This document shows positions 1 through 7,196 of a DNA stretch of 43,889 nucleotides, piece after piece. The stretch covers positions 1 to 43,889 of the forward strand of contig JAFMAU010000014.1 of assembly GCA_029784825.1 (NCBI GenBank). Reading direction: 5' to 3'. The notes beneath the pieces are model-generated. The model was given only the letters and a program-made list of their open reading frames with translations, did not search any database and was not told the DNA's origin. The number at the start of each line of letters is the position of its first letter. The stretch's first letter is position 1. The position numbers and the translations under genes are program-made. The stretch is from Nitrososphaerota archaeon (lineage in GTDB: Archaea > Thermoproteota > Nitrososphaeria > Nitrososphaerales > UBA183).

Positions 1-94
1 AAATAGTCTTTCCGCATCTCGACCATGGGCGCGCCACCGAGACTGGGTCGTGATATTAGCGTTTGTAGCCGAGGGGCGTCCCAGAAAAGGAGAA

Positions 95-1354
95 ATGGAC
101 TCCGCACGCCGCCAGCGCGGGACCTTGAAGGCAGGATACGTGCTCCTCGACGGCTGCGGGGACCGCCCGGTCCCGTCGCTCAACTTCACGACCCCCCTCG
201 AGGCTGCGTACACCCCGAACCTCGACAGGATCGCCAGCAGGTCCGCGCTCGGGAACGTCACCACGGTCGGCAAGGGGATCGCCCCCGAGTCGGACATCGC
301 AGTGTTCAGCATGCTCGGCTACTCCTTCGCCTCGGGCTACCCTGGAAGGGGGGTGGTCGAGGCTGTCGGAGCGGGCCTCGACGTAAAAGACGGGGACCTC
401 GCCCTCAGGGCGAACCTGGCGTCTGCGAAGGGAAGGAGGATTGTCGACAGAAGGGCGGGGAGGGACCTCTCGCAGGCCGAGGCCGAGCGCCTGGCAGAGG
501 ACCTGAGGGGGCTGAAGCTCGACGGCGCGGACATCGAGTTCAGGGCCACAGTCTCCTACCGCGGGGTCCTCGTCATACGAGGGGGCAGGCCTCTGAGCGC
601 CTCTGTCACCAACACCGACCCTGCCTACGCCAAGATAGGAGGCTTCGGGGCTGCGAAGGCGACGTCGGGGACCGAGAGCGTCATGCGGTCCGTGGCCGAA
701 AGCAAGGACCCGTCCGCTCTCCTCGCGGCCCGGCTTGTGAACGAATTCACCGAAAAGGCGCAGAAGATCCTGGACCGGAGCGAAGTGAACAGGGAGCGTG
801 TCAGGAGGGGGAAGCTCCCGGCGAACCTAGTCCTCCTCAGGGACGCAGGGGACCACCTCCCGAAGCTGAAGTCGTTCGAGGAAAGGTACGGGATGAGGGG
901 CACCGCGCTCGTCGAGATGCCGGCGGAAGTCGGGATCGCGAAGATGCTCGGCATGAAGATGGTCAAGATCAAGGACAGAAGGGACCTGAAGGAGAAGGCG
1001 ACCCTCTTCGCGTCGGAGGTTTCGGAGGGGACAGTAGTCTACGTCCACATCAAAGGCCCGGACGAGTTCGGCCACGACGGGGACGCCAGGGGCAAGAAGA
1101 AGTCCGTCGAAGCGATAGACAGGGACTTCTTCTCTTCTCCAGCCGTGGGCGGGTCCGACCTCAGGCTCGCAGTCTCCTGCGACCACGCCACCCCTTGCAC
1201 ACTCAAGATGCACGCCGCGGACCCGGTCCCCCTGCTCGTCACCGGAGAGGGGAAGGAAGGGAAGAGGTTCACTGAGGCGAACTCCCTGCGCGGGGCCCTA
1301 GGCCACCTGAAGGGGGTCGGCGTCCTCGACCTTGTCCTGAAGCGGGCCAGCTAG
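95..1354 (+). CDS. apgM: 2,3-bisphosphoglycerate-independent phosphoglycerate mutase, archaeal type
   Basis: Interconverts 3- and 2-phosphoglycerate in cytosolic glycolysis/gluconeogenesis. The 419-residue protein belongs to the alkaline phosphatase superfamily and has the usual length for archaeal ApgM. Visible motifs are the N-terminal metal-binding LLDGCGDRP (Asp19), the predicted phosphorylated serine in GIAPESDIA (Ser66), and the C-terminal metal-site segments KGPDEFGHDG and SCDHATPC. The ATG at 95 is chosen because AGGAG lies just upstream and a TATA-like GATATTAG sits at about 52-59. An in-frame TTG at 125, which begins directly at the conserved core, is the alternative. The stop overlaps the stop of the convergent phosphorylase gene by 4 bp. 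Family assignment is secure; the start is not. Confidence 0.93.
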   Translation: MDSARRQRGTLKAGYVLLDGCGDRPVPSLNFTTPLEAAYTPNLDRIASRSALGNVTTVGKGIAPESDIAVFSMLGYSFASGYPGRGVVEAVGAGLDVKDGDLALRANLASAKGRRIVDRRAGRDLSQAEAERLAEDLRGLKLDGADIEFRATVSYRGVLVIRGGRPLSASVTNTDPAYAKIGGFGAAKATSGTESVMRSVAESKDPSALLAARLVNEFTEKAQKILDRSEVNRERVRRGKLPANLVLLRDAGDHLPKLKSFEERYGMRGTALVEMPAEVGIAKMLGMKMVKIKDRRDLKEKATLFASEVSEGTVVYVHIKGPDEFGHDGDARGKKKSVEAIDRDFFSSPAVGGSDLRLAVSCDHATPCTLKMHAADPVPLLVTGEGKEGKRFTEANSLRGALGHLKGVGVLDLVLKRAS

Positions 1355-2121
1355 ACAGAGTACTTCCTGAGGAGGCTGACGCTCCCGACGGCAGTGTCAA
1401 TGGCGTCATCGACCCCTGCCTCAAGCTTCATGGCGTTCGTCGCCCGGTTGGCCACGACCGCGAACACCGCCCCTGTCCTGAGGCCGAAGATCCTCCCGAG
1501 GGTGAACAGGGTGGCCGCCTCCATCTCGAAGCAGAGGACCTTGGCCGCTCTGAGGTCGTCGACGAGCCCCGCCTTGTCGCTGGGCAGGTACCCGCCGTAC
1601 GACCTCCTACCCTGGCCCACATAGAAAGCGTCGGTCGACGCCGTTATCCCCACGGCCGCCTTCTTCTTGAGCTTCTTCGCCGACTCCTCCAGGGCCAAGA
1701 CGACTCCGGGGGTCGCAGCCGCCGGATACCCGGCCGCTATGTACTGGGTGCTCGCCCCGTCCATCCTGACAGCCGAGTCGGCTATGATCACCGACCCGAC
1801 CACGGCCTCCTGCGTGATCGCCCCGCACGTCCCGACCCTGATCATCACCTTCACCCCCAGCCTTGCGAGCTCCTCTATCGCGATTGCAGCTGCGGGCCCC
1901 CCGATCCCAGTGCTCATCGCGATCACCCTCTCGCCCGCGACCGTCCCGCCCCAGGCCGCGTACTCTCTGTGCCCTCCAAGGTCGGCCGCTCCCTGGAACC
2001 TCTCCGCTATCCTGGGCACCCTCCCGGGGTCCCCGGGGAGGAAGGCTATCCTCCCCACATCCTTCTTCGACAGGCGGATGTGGTATGGCCTGCCTGAATC
2101 GTCCTTCGGGTCCATGGCCAT
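1351..2121 (-). CDS. Nucleoside phosphorylase (uridine/purine phosphorylase family, PNP_UDP_1)
   Basis: Phosphorolysis of a nucleoside to base plus ribose-1-phosphate. The 256-residue protein has the hallmark N-terminal phosphate-binding segment FLPGDPGRVPRIA, the central IRVGTCGAI segment, and CFEMEAATLF, which carries the Met-Glu pair that contacts ribose in this family. Whether uridine, a purine nucleoside or both are used cannot be read from sequence. The ATG at 2121 is preceded by a clear GGAGGAG ribosome binding site. The gene lies 46 nt downstream of the thymidine kinase on the same strand, so the two probably form a nucleoside-salvage unit. Its stop shares a CTAG with the stop of apgM. 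Confidence 0.9.
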   Translation of the reverse strand: MAMDPKDDSGRPYHIRLSKKDVGRIAFLPGDPGRVPRIAERFQGAADLGGHREYAAWGGTVAGERVIAMSTGIGGPAAAIAIEELARLGVKVMIRVGTCGAITQEAVVGSVIIADSAVRMDGASTQYIAAGYPAAATPGVVLALEESAKKLKKKAAVGITASTDAFYVGQGRRSYGGYLPSDKAGLVDDLRAAKVLCFEMEAATLFTLGRIFGLRTGAVFAVVANRATNAMKLEAGVDDAIDTAVGSVSLLRKYSV

Positions 2122-2167
2122 CTATGCTCTCCTCCGCCGGCTCCGGCCGAGCCTGGTTATCAATGGT

Positions 2168-2734
2168 TCACTCCGGAGGGACGTAGCATTCCCTGCAGCG
2201 GGGCTCGTACATCTCCTTCCCTCCCACGACGATGGTCGGGGAGTCCTTGGGGGCCGGCTTCCCCCCGATCAGGCGCTGGGTCCGGGTCGCCTCCTGGCCG
2301 CACACCACGCAGACGGCGCTCAGATACCTCACCTTGTCCGCCCTCGCAGCGAGCTCCATGGTCGTCCTGAACGGCTCAGCCCTGAAGTTCAGGTTCAGCC
2401 CGCACGCTATCACCTTCCTCCTGTCCGCCAGCCTGTCGAGGACCCCGACGACGGCCTCCGGGAAGAAGTTCACTTCGTCCACCCCTATTGCGTCGAGGCC
2501 GTCCGCCTCTGACAGGTGCTCGATCCTCCCGAGCCCCTCCTCCGAGGACGCCACCGTGTAGGCATCGTAGCGGAGGCCGTTGTGCGTGACGACCTGCTTT
2601 TCGCTGTACCTCTTGTCAAAGGCGATCTTGAATATCGCTCCCTTCTTCTTGGCGTACACCTCCCTTTCCACGAGGCGGATGAGCTCGGAGGTCTTGCCTG
2701 AGAACATCGGACCTATTATCACTTCGAGGGTCAA
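2168..2734 (-). CDS. tdk: Thymidine kinase (type II)
   Basis: Phosphorylates thymidine or deoxyuridine with ATP in pyrimidine salvage. From the TTG at 2734 the protein is 188 residues, the normal size. It has the P-loop GPMFSGKT (residues 8-15), the VDEVNFF segment with the predicted catalytic Glu87, and two Cys pairs (CVVC and CREC) expected to bind structural zinc. The frame stays open to an ATG at 2797, but the extra 21 residues would contain the TATA box (2758-2767). That box is about 28 nt upstream of the TTG, and homologues begin right before the P-loop strand, so a leaderless TTG start is favoured. The phosphorylase gene follows on the same strand. Confidence 0.92.
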   Translation of the reverse strand: MTLEVIIGPMFSGKTSELIRLVEREVYAKKKGAIFKIAFDKRYSEKQVVTHNGLRYDAYTVASSEEGLGRIEHLSEADGLDAIGVDEVNFFPEAVVGVLDRLADRRKVIACGLNLNFRAEPFRTTMELAARADKVRYLSAVCVVCGQEATRTQRLIGGKPAPKDSPTIVVGGKEMYEPRCRECYVPPE

Positions 2735-2757
2735 CTTTCGCCGCGGCAAGTCGGGCT

Positions 2758-2767
2758 GGATATATCG
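2758..2767 (-). promoter_or_regulatory. TATA box of the thymidine kinase gene
   Basis: GATATAT-type element read on the minus strand, centred about 28 nt upstream of the TTG at 2734. This is the spacing expected for archaeal TBP-directed leaderless transcription, and it decides the start of tdk. Confidence 0.6.
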
Positions 2768-2830
2768 CTTCCTCCGGCCTGCGGCGCCGACGCTCATCTG
2801 GCCGGACTGGAAGGTTCTCCGACTACCGGG

Positions 2831-4168
2831 TCACTGCGGCGCCAGGCAGTCCCCGCCCTCGTCCAAAAAGAGGCGGCCGACGTCCTGCCCCTTCCGTGCC
2901 ACCGCGTAGTCCCCGCGCCCGTTCCTCATCAGGACCGGGGGCCTGGGCTGGCTGTGGAACGGCATGTTCATCACGAGCGTGTACGCTCCGACGTCCCTGA
3001 ACATCACTAGCTTGCCAGGCTCGGCTCCTCCGAGCTTCGACCTGCTCGAGGTGGGGAACACGTCCAGCGGGTCGCAGAGCCTGCCGACCAGGACCACCTT
3101 CTGCGGGGACGGCTTCCCTCCAGGAACGACTTCCACGGGGTACTCGTGCCTCAGCAGCGCCGAGTCGAGGAGCACGTGGTATCCGGCGTCGATGTAGATG
3201 TACCTCCCTTCCCCGAAGTTCTTTGTGTTGACCACCCTGGAGACTAGCACTGTGGACTCGGCCGTCAGGAACCTGCCGCTCTCTGCGACAAGCATGAACC
3301 GCTCCCCGATGCTCTCCACGAGGCTGTTCAGCTGGGCGACAATCTTGCCCCCGAGCTCCTTGGGGGTCGGGACCTTCCTCCCGTAGGGAGCGGGGAGCCC
3401 GCCTCCGATGTCCAGCGTCTTGACCGGGAAGTTGCCCAGCTGCCTCCTCGCGTTAAGGATGAACGCCTCCAGCTTCTCTATGGCCTCGCCGTAGCAGGAC
3501 GGGTCCTCGATCTGGCTCCCGAGGTGGAAGTGGAATCCCTCGAACTGGAGTGCGGGTGTGGCTATGATCTTCTTCAGGACGCTGAACGCGCTGTCCTGGC
3601 TCCCGCCGTTGAACTGCAGGCCGAACTTGCCATGCCCCATCGAGCCCCTGAGCTCCGCGTGGACGTGGACCTCCGGGTTGACCCTGACCATGGTCTTGAC
3701 CACCACGTTCGCCCTCCCGGCCGCCTCGATGAGGTTCGTGAGGCCGTTGTAGCTCGCCACGACGATCTTCCTGACCCCCATCTTCAGCACCTCTTCGTAC
3801 TCGGCCGATGTCTCGGTTATGCTCGTGTACATCACGTCGCTCGCAGAGCCTCCAGACTTCATGACGAACAGGAGCTCGTTCGGGGCCGTCAGGTCGAAGA
3901 GTATCCCTTCGCTTGCAAACGTCTTGATGACGGACGGGTTGAAGTTGGCCTTCACCGAGTAGGCCACCCTGAACACCCCCTTGAACTCCGAGAACCCCTG
4001 CTCCATCTCGGAGACCTTCTTCCTCAGCGTCGCTTCGTCTATCAGGAAGTACGGGGTGCCGTACTTCTCCGCTAGGCTATACAGATCTCTTTCTGAAAAT
4101 CTCGGCGCCGCGATACCCGCCCGTGATACGGGCTGCGTGCGAGTGTCCACCAACTTTGTGTTAATCAC
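2831..4168 (-). CDS. lysA: Diaminopimelate decarboxylase family protein
   Basis: PLP-dependent fold-III decarboxylase; the best fit is meso-diaminopimelate to L-lysine. The 445-residue protein has the PLP-Schiff-base lysine in AYSVKANFNP (Lys73), the HFHLGSQIED stretch (His213/His215), the phosphate-binding DIGGGLPAPYG (Gly255-257), ESGRFL at 296-301 where the family usually has EPGR, and RLCDPLDVF with the active-site Cys365 donated across the dimer. The GTG start at 4168 sits downstream of a TTTTTAAG element; a TTG at 4153 is possible. No other lysine genes are in the window, and related decarboxylases (ornithine/arginine, carboxynorspermidine) share the fold, so the substrate is inferred. 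Confidence 0.85.
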   Translation of the reverse strand: MINTKLVDTRTQPVSRAGIAAPRFSERDLYSLAEKYGTPYFLIDEATLRKKVSEMEQGFSEFKGVFRVAYSVKANFNPSVIKTFASEGILFDLTAPNELLFVMKSGGSASDVMYTSITETSAEYEEVLKMGVRKIVVASYNGLTNLIEAAGRANVVVKTMVRVNPEVHVHAELRGSMGHGKFGLQFNGGSQDSAFSVLKKIIATPALQFEGFHFHLGSQIEDPSCYGEAIEKLEAFILNARRQLGNFPVKTLDIGGGLPAPYGRKVPTPKELGGKIVAQLNSLVESIGERFMLVAESGRFLTAESTVLVSRVVNTKNFGEGRYIYIDAGYHVLLDSALLRHEYPVEVVPGGKPSPQKVVLVGRLCDPLDVFPTSSRSKLGGAEPGKLVMFRDVGAYTLVMNMPFHSQPRPPVLMRNGRGDYAVARKGQDVGRLFLDEGGDCLAPQ

Positions 4169-4182
4169 TTGGCCGCGGAATT

Positions 4183-4196
4183 TATCTTAAAAAGAT
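4183..4196 (-). promoter_or_regulatory. TATA-like element upstream of lysA
   Basis: The A/T-only run around 4183-4196 reads CTTTTTAAGATA on the minus strand, about 20-26 nt from the lysA GTG. Because the run is nearly symmetric it could also act rightward towards the GIY-YIG gene. Confidence 0.5.
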
Positions 4197-4270
4197 ATCC
4201 CCGCGACGCCGGAAATCTTGCGGGCGCCGTGCCAAACCCCACGACTGCCTCCACTGTTCGAACTGTTCTA

Positions 4271-4552
4271 ATGCGCTGCGCCCCGCTCCCGGCCGTGGGC
4301 GGGTTCGTCGTGTACATGCTCAGGTGCGCCGACGGCTCGCTGTACACCGGGTGCACCGCGGACCTCGAGCGTCGCTGCGCCCTCCACAGCGCGGGGAAGG
4401 GCTCGAAGTACGTAGCGTCGCGCCTACCGTTTGCTCTGGCTTACTTTGAAAGGTCGGCCAGCAAGTCTGCGGCCATGAAGCGGGAATGCGAAATCAAGGG
4501 ACTGAGCAGGGCGGACAAGCTCAAGCTCTGCGCTTCCAAAAAGAAAAGCTGA
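4271..4552 (+). CDS. GIY-YIG nuclease-domain protein (UPF0213/YhbQ-like)
   Basis: A 93-residue single-domain protein. The GIY-YIG signature appears as FVVYMLRC...SLYTGCT near residues 11-27, followed by DLERRCALH with the conserved Arg/His, and KRECEIKGLSRADKL with the helix Glu, matching the small stand-alone UPF0213/YhbQ group. The family's exact substrate is poorly known; nuclease activity on branched or single-stranded DNA is a family-level expectation. The ATG at 4271 lies directly before the domain; an in-frame GTG at 4229 and a TTG at 4169 are also possible. The gene diverges from lysA. This family is much commoner in bacteria, so transfer is plausible. Confidence 0.82.
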   Translation: MRCAPLPAVGGFVVYMLRCADGSLYTGCTADLERRCALHSAGKGSKYVASRLPFALAYFERSASKSAAMKRECEIKGLSRADKLKLCASKKKS

Positions 4553-4606
4553 GGCTTAGCTCGCGCTAGCCTCGCGCGACCTCCTGATTGCCCTGTTCGC
4601 TGGTTT

Positions 4607-4975
4607 CTATTTCCCGACGACTATTTCGATCGAGGAGATGTTCCTTGTCTCTGGGCCCTCGCCAACGACCTCGGTGTTGATGCCGATGTCCTTGACCTTG
4701 AACACGCCGTTGCCCAGCCTCTTTGTGACGATCTCAGCTACGTCCACCGCTCTGCTGATGGCCATCCCCCTGGCCTTCACCGTCACTTCGCCGGCCTGGG
4801 TTAGCTGGATGAGGGCGCTCATCGCGTAGTTCATCACAGGCTTCTGGCCTACGAAGATGTGGTTGTAGGGTGCTGACCGCTGTGCGGGTGCGCTTGCTGG
4901 TGCGCTTGCTGGTGTGGCCTGTTCAGGCGCCTTGTGTCCCTCTGACTCGTTGTTGTCGGATTTCTTTTTTGGCAT
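4607..4975 (-). CDS. albA: Alba DNA/RNA-binding protein with extended N-terminal tail
   Basis: Archaeal chromatin and RNA-binding protein. The Alba fold starts at NHIFVGQKPVMNYAMS (about residues 38-53) and continues through VTVKARGMAISRAVDVAEI, with the conserved nucleic-acid-binding Lys/Arg segment, to the C-terminal IEIVVGK. Family members are usually 90-100 residues. This one has 122 because of a tail of about 36 residues, first charged (PKKKSDNNESEGHK), then Ala/Ser/Pro-rich with a tandem ASAP repeat. The ATG at 4975 is chosen because a TATA box at 5009-5020 gives a leader of about 14 nt. A longer frame exists upstream but would run through the promoter and into the next gene. Confidence 0.92.
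   Translation of the reverse strand: MPKKKSDNNESEGHKAPEQATPASAPASAPAQRSAPYNHIFVGQKPVMNYAMSALIQLTQAGEVTVKARGMAISRAVDVAEIVTKRLGNGVFKVKDIGINTEVVGEGPETRNISSIEIVVGK
4888..4911 (-). repeat. 12-bp tandem duplication inside the alba tail
   Basis: Two perfect adjacent copies of a 12-bp unit (GTGCGCTTGCTG on the plus strand) encode the repeated Ala-Ser-Ala-Pro of the Alba N-terminal linker. The in-frame unit shows the linker has grown by duplication. Confidence 0.85.
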
Positions 4976-5008
4976 TTCTGTGACCTTGCTGGGCACGCCG
5001 CCTCGCCG

Positions 5009-5020
5009 CGTATTTAACCC
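5009..5020 (-). promoter_or_regulatory. TATA box of alba
   Basis: GGGTTAAATACG on the minus strand, centred about 40 nt before the alba ATG at 4975. It lies between alba and the dehydrogenase gene, so alba has its own promoter. Confidence 0.6.
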
Positions 5021-5052
5021 CTCTGGGGGTTGCACCGTGTTTTCTGATATAT

Positions 5053-5967
5053 TCACCGATACTCGGAAAGGTCGACGTGGTTCACGGCGTTCCCTGACTC
5101 GAAGTACCGCCGGACGTTCCACGCCGCCGCCGTCTTGACCTTCACAAGGTCCTCTCCAAGCGGGAGCCCCGAGTTGTGGAGGGTCCCGGCGAAGTTGGGG
5201 AGGTCCCATGCGGGGGTCGAGAAGTTCTCCTTCCCATCTTTCTTCCAGTACACGTCAGTGGCGTACCTGCTCTCCGGCCTCTCCTTCAGCCACCGGAGGA
5301 GCCCCTCTTCGTCCACTGTCTCCCCCCTGCCGATGTTGACCACAACCACGTGGTCCTTCGCCTTCGAGAGGAGTTCGTACCCCACCATCCCTGCGGTCTT
5401 CTTCGTCAGGGGGAGGGCGATCGCGACAGCGTCGGCTGAGCCGATGGCCTGGGGCAGTGACGCGGCGGGGAGGGCCTCGTCGAAGATCTCCGGGGACTTG
5501 AACGACCTCGACACTCCGATCGTGCGCATCCCTATCGACTTTGAAAGCCTCGCCACCTCGGACCCGATCGCCCCTCCTCCTATCACCAGGAGGGTCCTGC
5601 CGCGCAGCATCCGCGGGGTCGTCCTCTGGTTTCGCAGGTGCACCCCCTTCGCCACCCCCAGGAGCAACCCCCAAGCGTGCTCCCCGACCGACTCTGTGAA
5701 CGCGCCAGCGTTCGAAAAGACCTGGGCGTCAGGCGGAAGGGAGGCGAAGTCCAGGCCGTCCGCCCCGGCCGACATCGTCTGCACCATCCTGAGGTTCTTC
5801 ATCTTCCTTAGCATCTCCCCCTTCGCCCTCCCTGGCCAGCACATCAGCGCCTCGCACTTCTCCAGGGTGGCATCGTCGGCGGCCGACTCGGAGACCTGGA
5901 ACCCGGAGAGGATGTCCCTGGCCTCCTGAGGAAGAGAGTCGTTCACGAAAAGTGCTATCCGGGACAA
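5053..5967 (-). CDS. D-isomer-specific 2-hydroxyacid dehydrogenase
   Basis: NAD(P)H-dependent 2-ketoacid/2-hydroxyacid oxidoreductase of 304 residues. The Rossmann dinucleotide motif is VIGGGAIGSEVA. The catalytic Arg lies in VVNIGRGETVDEE, and the His is probably the one in GTLHNSG near the C-terminus (the family usually reads TPH). Similar proteins are annotated as phosphoglycerate, glyoxylate or lactate dehydrogenases; the lack of ACT or regulatory domains argues against full-length SerA, and the substrate is not readable. The TTG start at 5967 lies 14 nt after the rpoK stop, so the gene is probably co-transcribed with rpoK. Confidence 0.85.
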   Translation of the reverse strand: MSRIALFVNDSLPQEARDILSGFQVSESAADDATLEKCEALMCWPGRAKGEMLRKMKNLRMVQTMSAGADGLDFASLPPDAQVFSNAGAFTESVGEHAWGLLLGVAKGVHLRNQRTTPRMLRGRTLLVIGGGAIGSEVARLSKSIGMRTIGVSRSFKSPEIFDEALPAASLPQAIGSADAVAIALPLTKKTAGMVGYELLSKAKDHVVVVNIGRGETVDEEGLLRWLKERPESRYATDVYWKKDGKENFSTPAWDLPNFAGTLHNSGLPLGEDLVKVKTAAAWNVRRYFESGNAVNHVDLSEYR

Positions 5968-5981
5968 GCGCGCCCGCCTCG

Positions 5982-6272
5982 TTACTTCGCCAGGGCCCTT
6001 ATCGGTATGTCCTGCGTGATGCCGTTGGGGAGGGACCTTCTGATCGAGATCGGGAGCGCGTCCGCCTCCATCTCGAGCATCGCGGTGTCGATGGGGCCCC
6101 TGTACGCCCCTTCCATGGGAACGAACGCAGGCGCACCCATGGCGATCTGGAGAGACCGCGCGCCCACTATCCTCGCCCGTTCGAAGCGGGTGAGCTTCGG
6201 GGGGCCGATCTTCACCTCGAACTCGGCCATAGAAGGTTGCTTCGTCTTCTTTACAGTTCTTGCAGGGGACAT
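5982..6272 (-). CDS. rpoK: DNA-directed RNA polymerase subunit K (Rpb6/omega homologue)
   Basis: Small assembly subunit of archaeal RNA polymerase. The 96-residue protein has the diagnostic core LTRFERARIVGARSLQIAMG (from about residue 27), then LPISIRRSLPNG and DIPI at the C-terminus. The ATG at 6272 has GGAG about 11 nt upstream and a TATA-like TTAAC element near 6311-6320; an internal ATG at 6230 (residue 15) directly precedes the core and is the alternative. The 2-hydroxyacid dehydrogenase follows 14 nt downstream, so the two appear to be one transcription unit. Confidence 0.93.
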   Translation of the reverse strand: MSPARTVKKTKQPSMAEFEVKIGPPKLTRFERARIVGARSLQIAMGAPAFVPMEGAYRGPIDTAMLEMEADALPISIRRSLPNGITQDIPIRALAK

Positions 6273-6344
6273 CCGAAGGCTCCGGGGTTGTTCTCGCCCG
6301 ATGAGATGGGCAGTTAAGGCTTTTTCCCCGGACGTGTCAAAAAC

Positions 6345-6354
6345 CGTTTAATCC
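6345..6354 (+). promoter_or_regulatory. TATA box for the cyclophilin-fold gene
   Basis: CGTTTAATC, centred about 27 nt before the TTG at 6377, which supports a leaderless TTG start. Confidence 0.6.
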
Positions 6355-6376
6355 TCTCCCGAACAGGGGCGTAACG

Positions 6377-6775
6377 TTGACGTCTCAGCCTGCGCCCCCG
6401 GCAGGTTCGGTGTCCAAAGTTGAATGCCTCGCCTCGGTCAACGGGAAGGCCTTGGGGACAGTGTCCCTCTTCCGCCATCTGGCCCCGGTCACTGTCAACG
6501 CCGTACTCAGGAGCCTCCCAATCGACAGCAGGGTGTCGATCCAGCCCCCCATGGTGTCCCTGTTCACCCAGATCAGGGTCGGCGTCGAGAAGCCTAGGGC
6601 GCAGTTCGAAAGGGGGGACGTCGCCTTCCTCCCGTCGGGCGGGCTGATCTGCATATTCTTGGGGAGCGCGAAGAGCGACCGCCCGCTCAATCCGATCGGA
6701 AAGGTAGAGGGAGGGGTGGAAGGCTTCGACGGCGTAAGGCCGGGGGACGTCGTCAGCCTGAAGCCGGTTCCCTAG
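6377..6775 (+). CDS. Cyclophilin-like fold protein (PF04126/TM1367-type)
   Basis: A 132-residue protein resembling the archaeal/Thermotoga family with a cyclophilin-like beta-barrel. The supporting segments are APVTVNAVLRSLP, SRVSIQPPMVSLFTQI, GDVAFLPSGGLICIFLG and the C-terminal RPGDVVSLKP. The family lacks the full set of catalytic cyclophilin residues and its role is unknown, so isomerase activity should not be assumed. The TTG at 6377 is about 27 nt after a TATA box and is taken as a leaderless start. The stop shares a CTAG (6772-6775) with the stop of the convergent S25e gene. The gene diverges from rpoK. Confidence 0.75.
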   Translation: MTSQPAPPAGSVSKVECLASVNGKALGTVSLFRHLAPVTVNAVLRSLPIDSRVSIQPPMVSLFTQIRVGVEKPRAQFERGDVAFLPSGGLICIFLGSAKSDRPLNPIGKVEGGVEGFDGVRPGDVVSLKPVP

Positions 6776-7110
6776 GATTTCACTGCCCAGACGCCGTGGC
6801 CGCTGAACCCGCCGGCTCTCCTGAGCATCTGCTTCGCCTCGAGTTCCTTCAGCAGCATGGTGGCCACCGACGCGTTCACTCCGAGGGCCCTAGACGCGTT
6901 GTTGACCGTTATCGCCCTCAGGGGCGTCAGGCTCTTGATCATCTCGGCTTCGGTCATCTTCGGGGGGAGGAAGGCGAGCTGCCTCTTCTGCTGGGGCGCA
7001 GACTTGTTCTCCTTCGGCTTCTTTCCCTTCGGCGCCTCCGATTCCTGCGCGGTACTCGAGTCCTGGGTCTTCTCCATCGAGGCCAGGGACTTCTTCTTCA
7101 CTCCGCCCAA
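6772..7110 (-). CDS. rps25e: 30S ribosomal protein S25e
   Basis: Small-subunit ribosomal protein found in TACK/Asgard archaea and eukaryotes. The 112-residue protein has a Lys-rich N-terminal half (GGVKKKSLASMEK, then KGKKPKENKS) and the winged-helix-like S25e core: MTEAEMIKSL, AITVNNASRALGV, then VATMLLKELEAKQMLRRAGG. It begins with a TTG at 7110. A TTAATT TATA-like element at 7141-7150 on the minus strand lies about 35 nt upstream. It overlaps the convergent cyclophilin-fold gene by 4 bp. Its presence is one of the main taxonomic clues in the window. Confidence 0.9.
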   Translation of the reverse strand: MGGVKKKSLASMEKTQDSSTAQESEAPKGKKPKENKSAPQQKRQLAFLPPKMTEAEMIKSLTPLRAITVNNASRALGVNASVATMLLKELEAKQMLRRAGGFSGHGVWAVKS

Positions 7111-7165
7111 TTTTGCTCAGGTCCCGCTTCTTCAGTCCGCAATTAAGCCTTTCCCGCCGGAAAAG

Positions 7166-7176
7166 GAGATTAAACC
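7166..7176 (+). promoter_or_regulatory. TATA box of the DNA ligase gene
   Basis: GAGATTAAACC, centred about 26 nt before the TTG at 7197. It fixes the ligase start and excludes the longer upstream frame that begins at 7113. Confidence 0.6.
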
Positions 7177-7196
7177 GGGCCGGGTCGCTTCGCTCC

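Noticed and set aside
25..1275. Long open frame overlapping apgM
   Set aside because: Arg/Gly/Pro-rich shadow of a GC-rich gene; no conserved motif, and the other frame is clearly phosphoglycerate mutase.
4245..4270. tRNA T-loop-like sequence (GTTCGAAC)
   Set aside because: Flanking bases do not pair and there is no D-arm or anticodon stem upstream.
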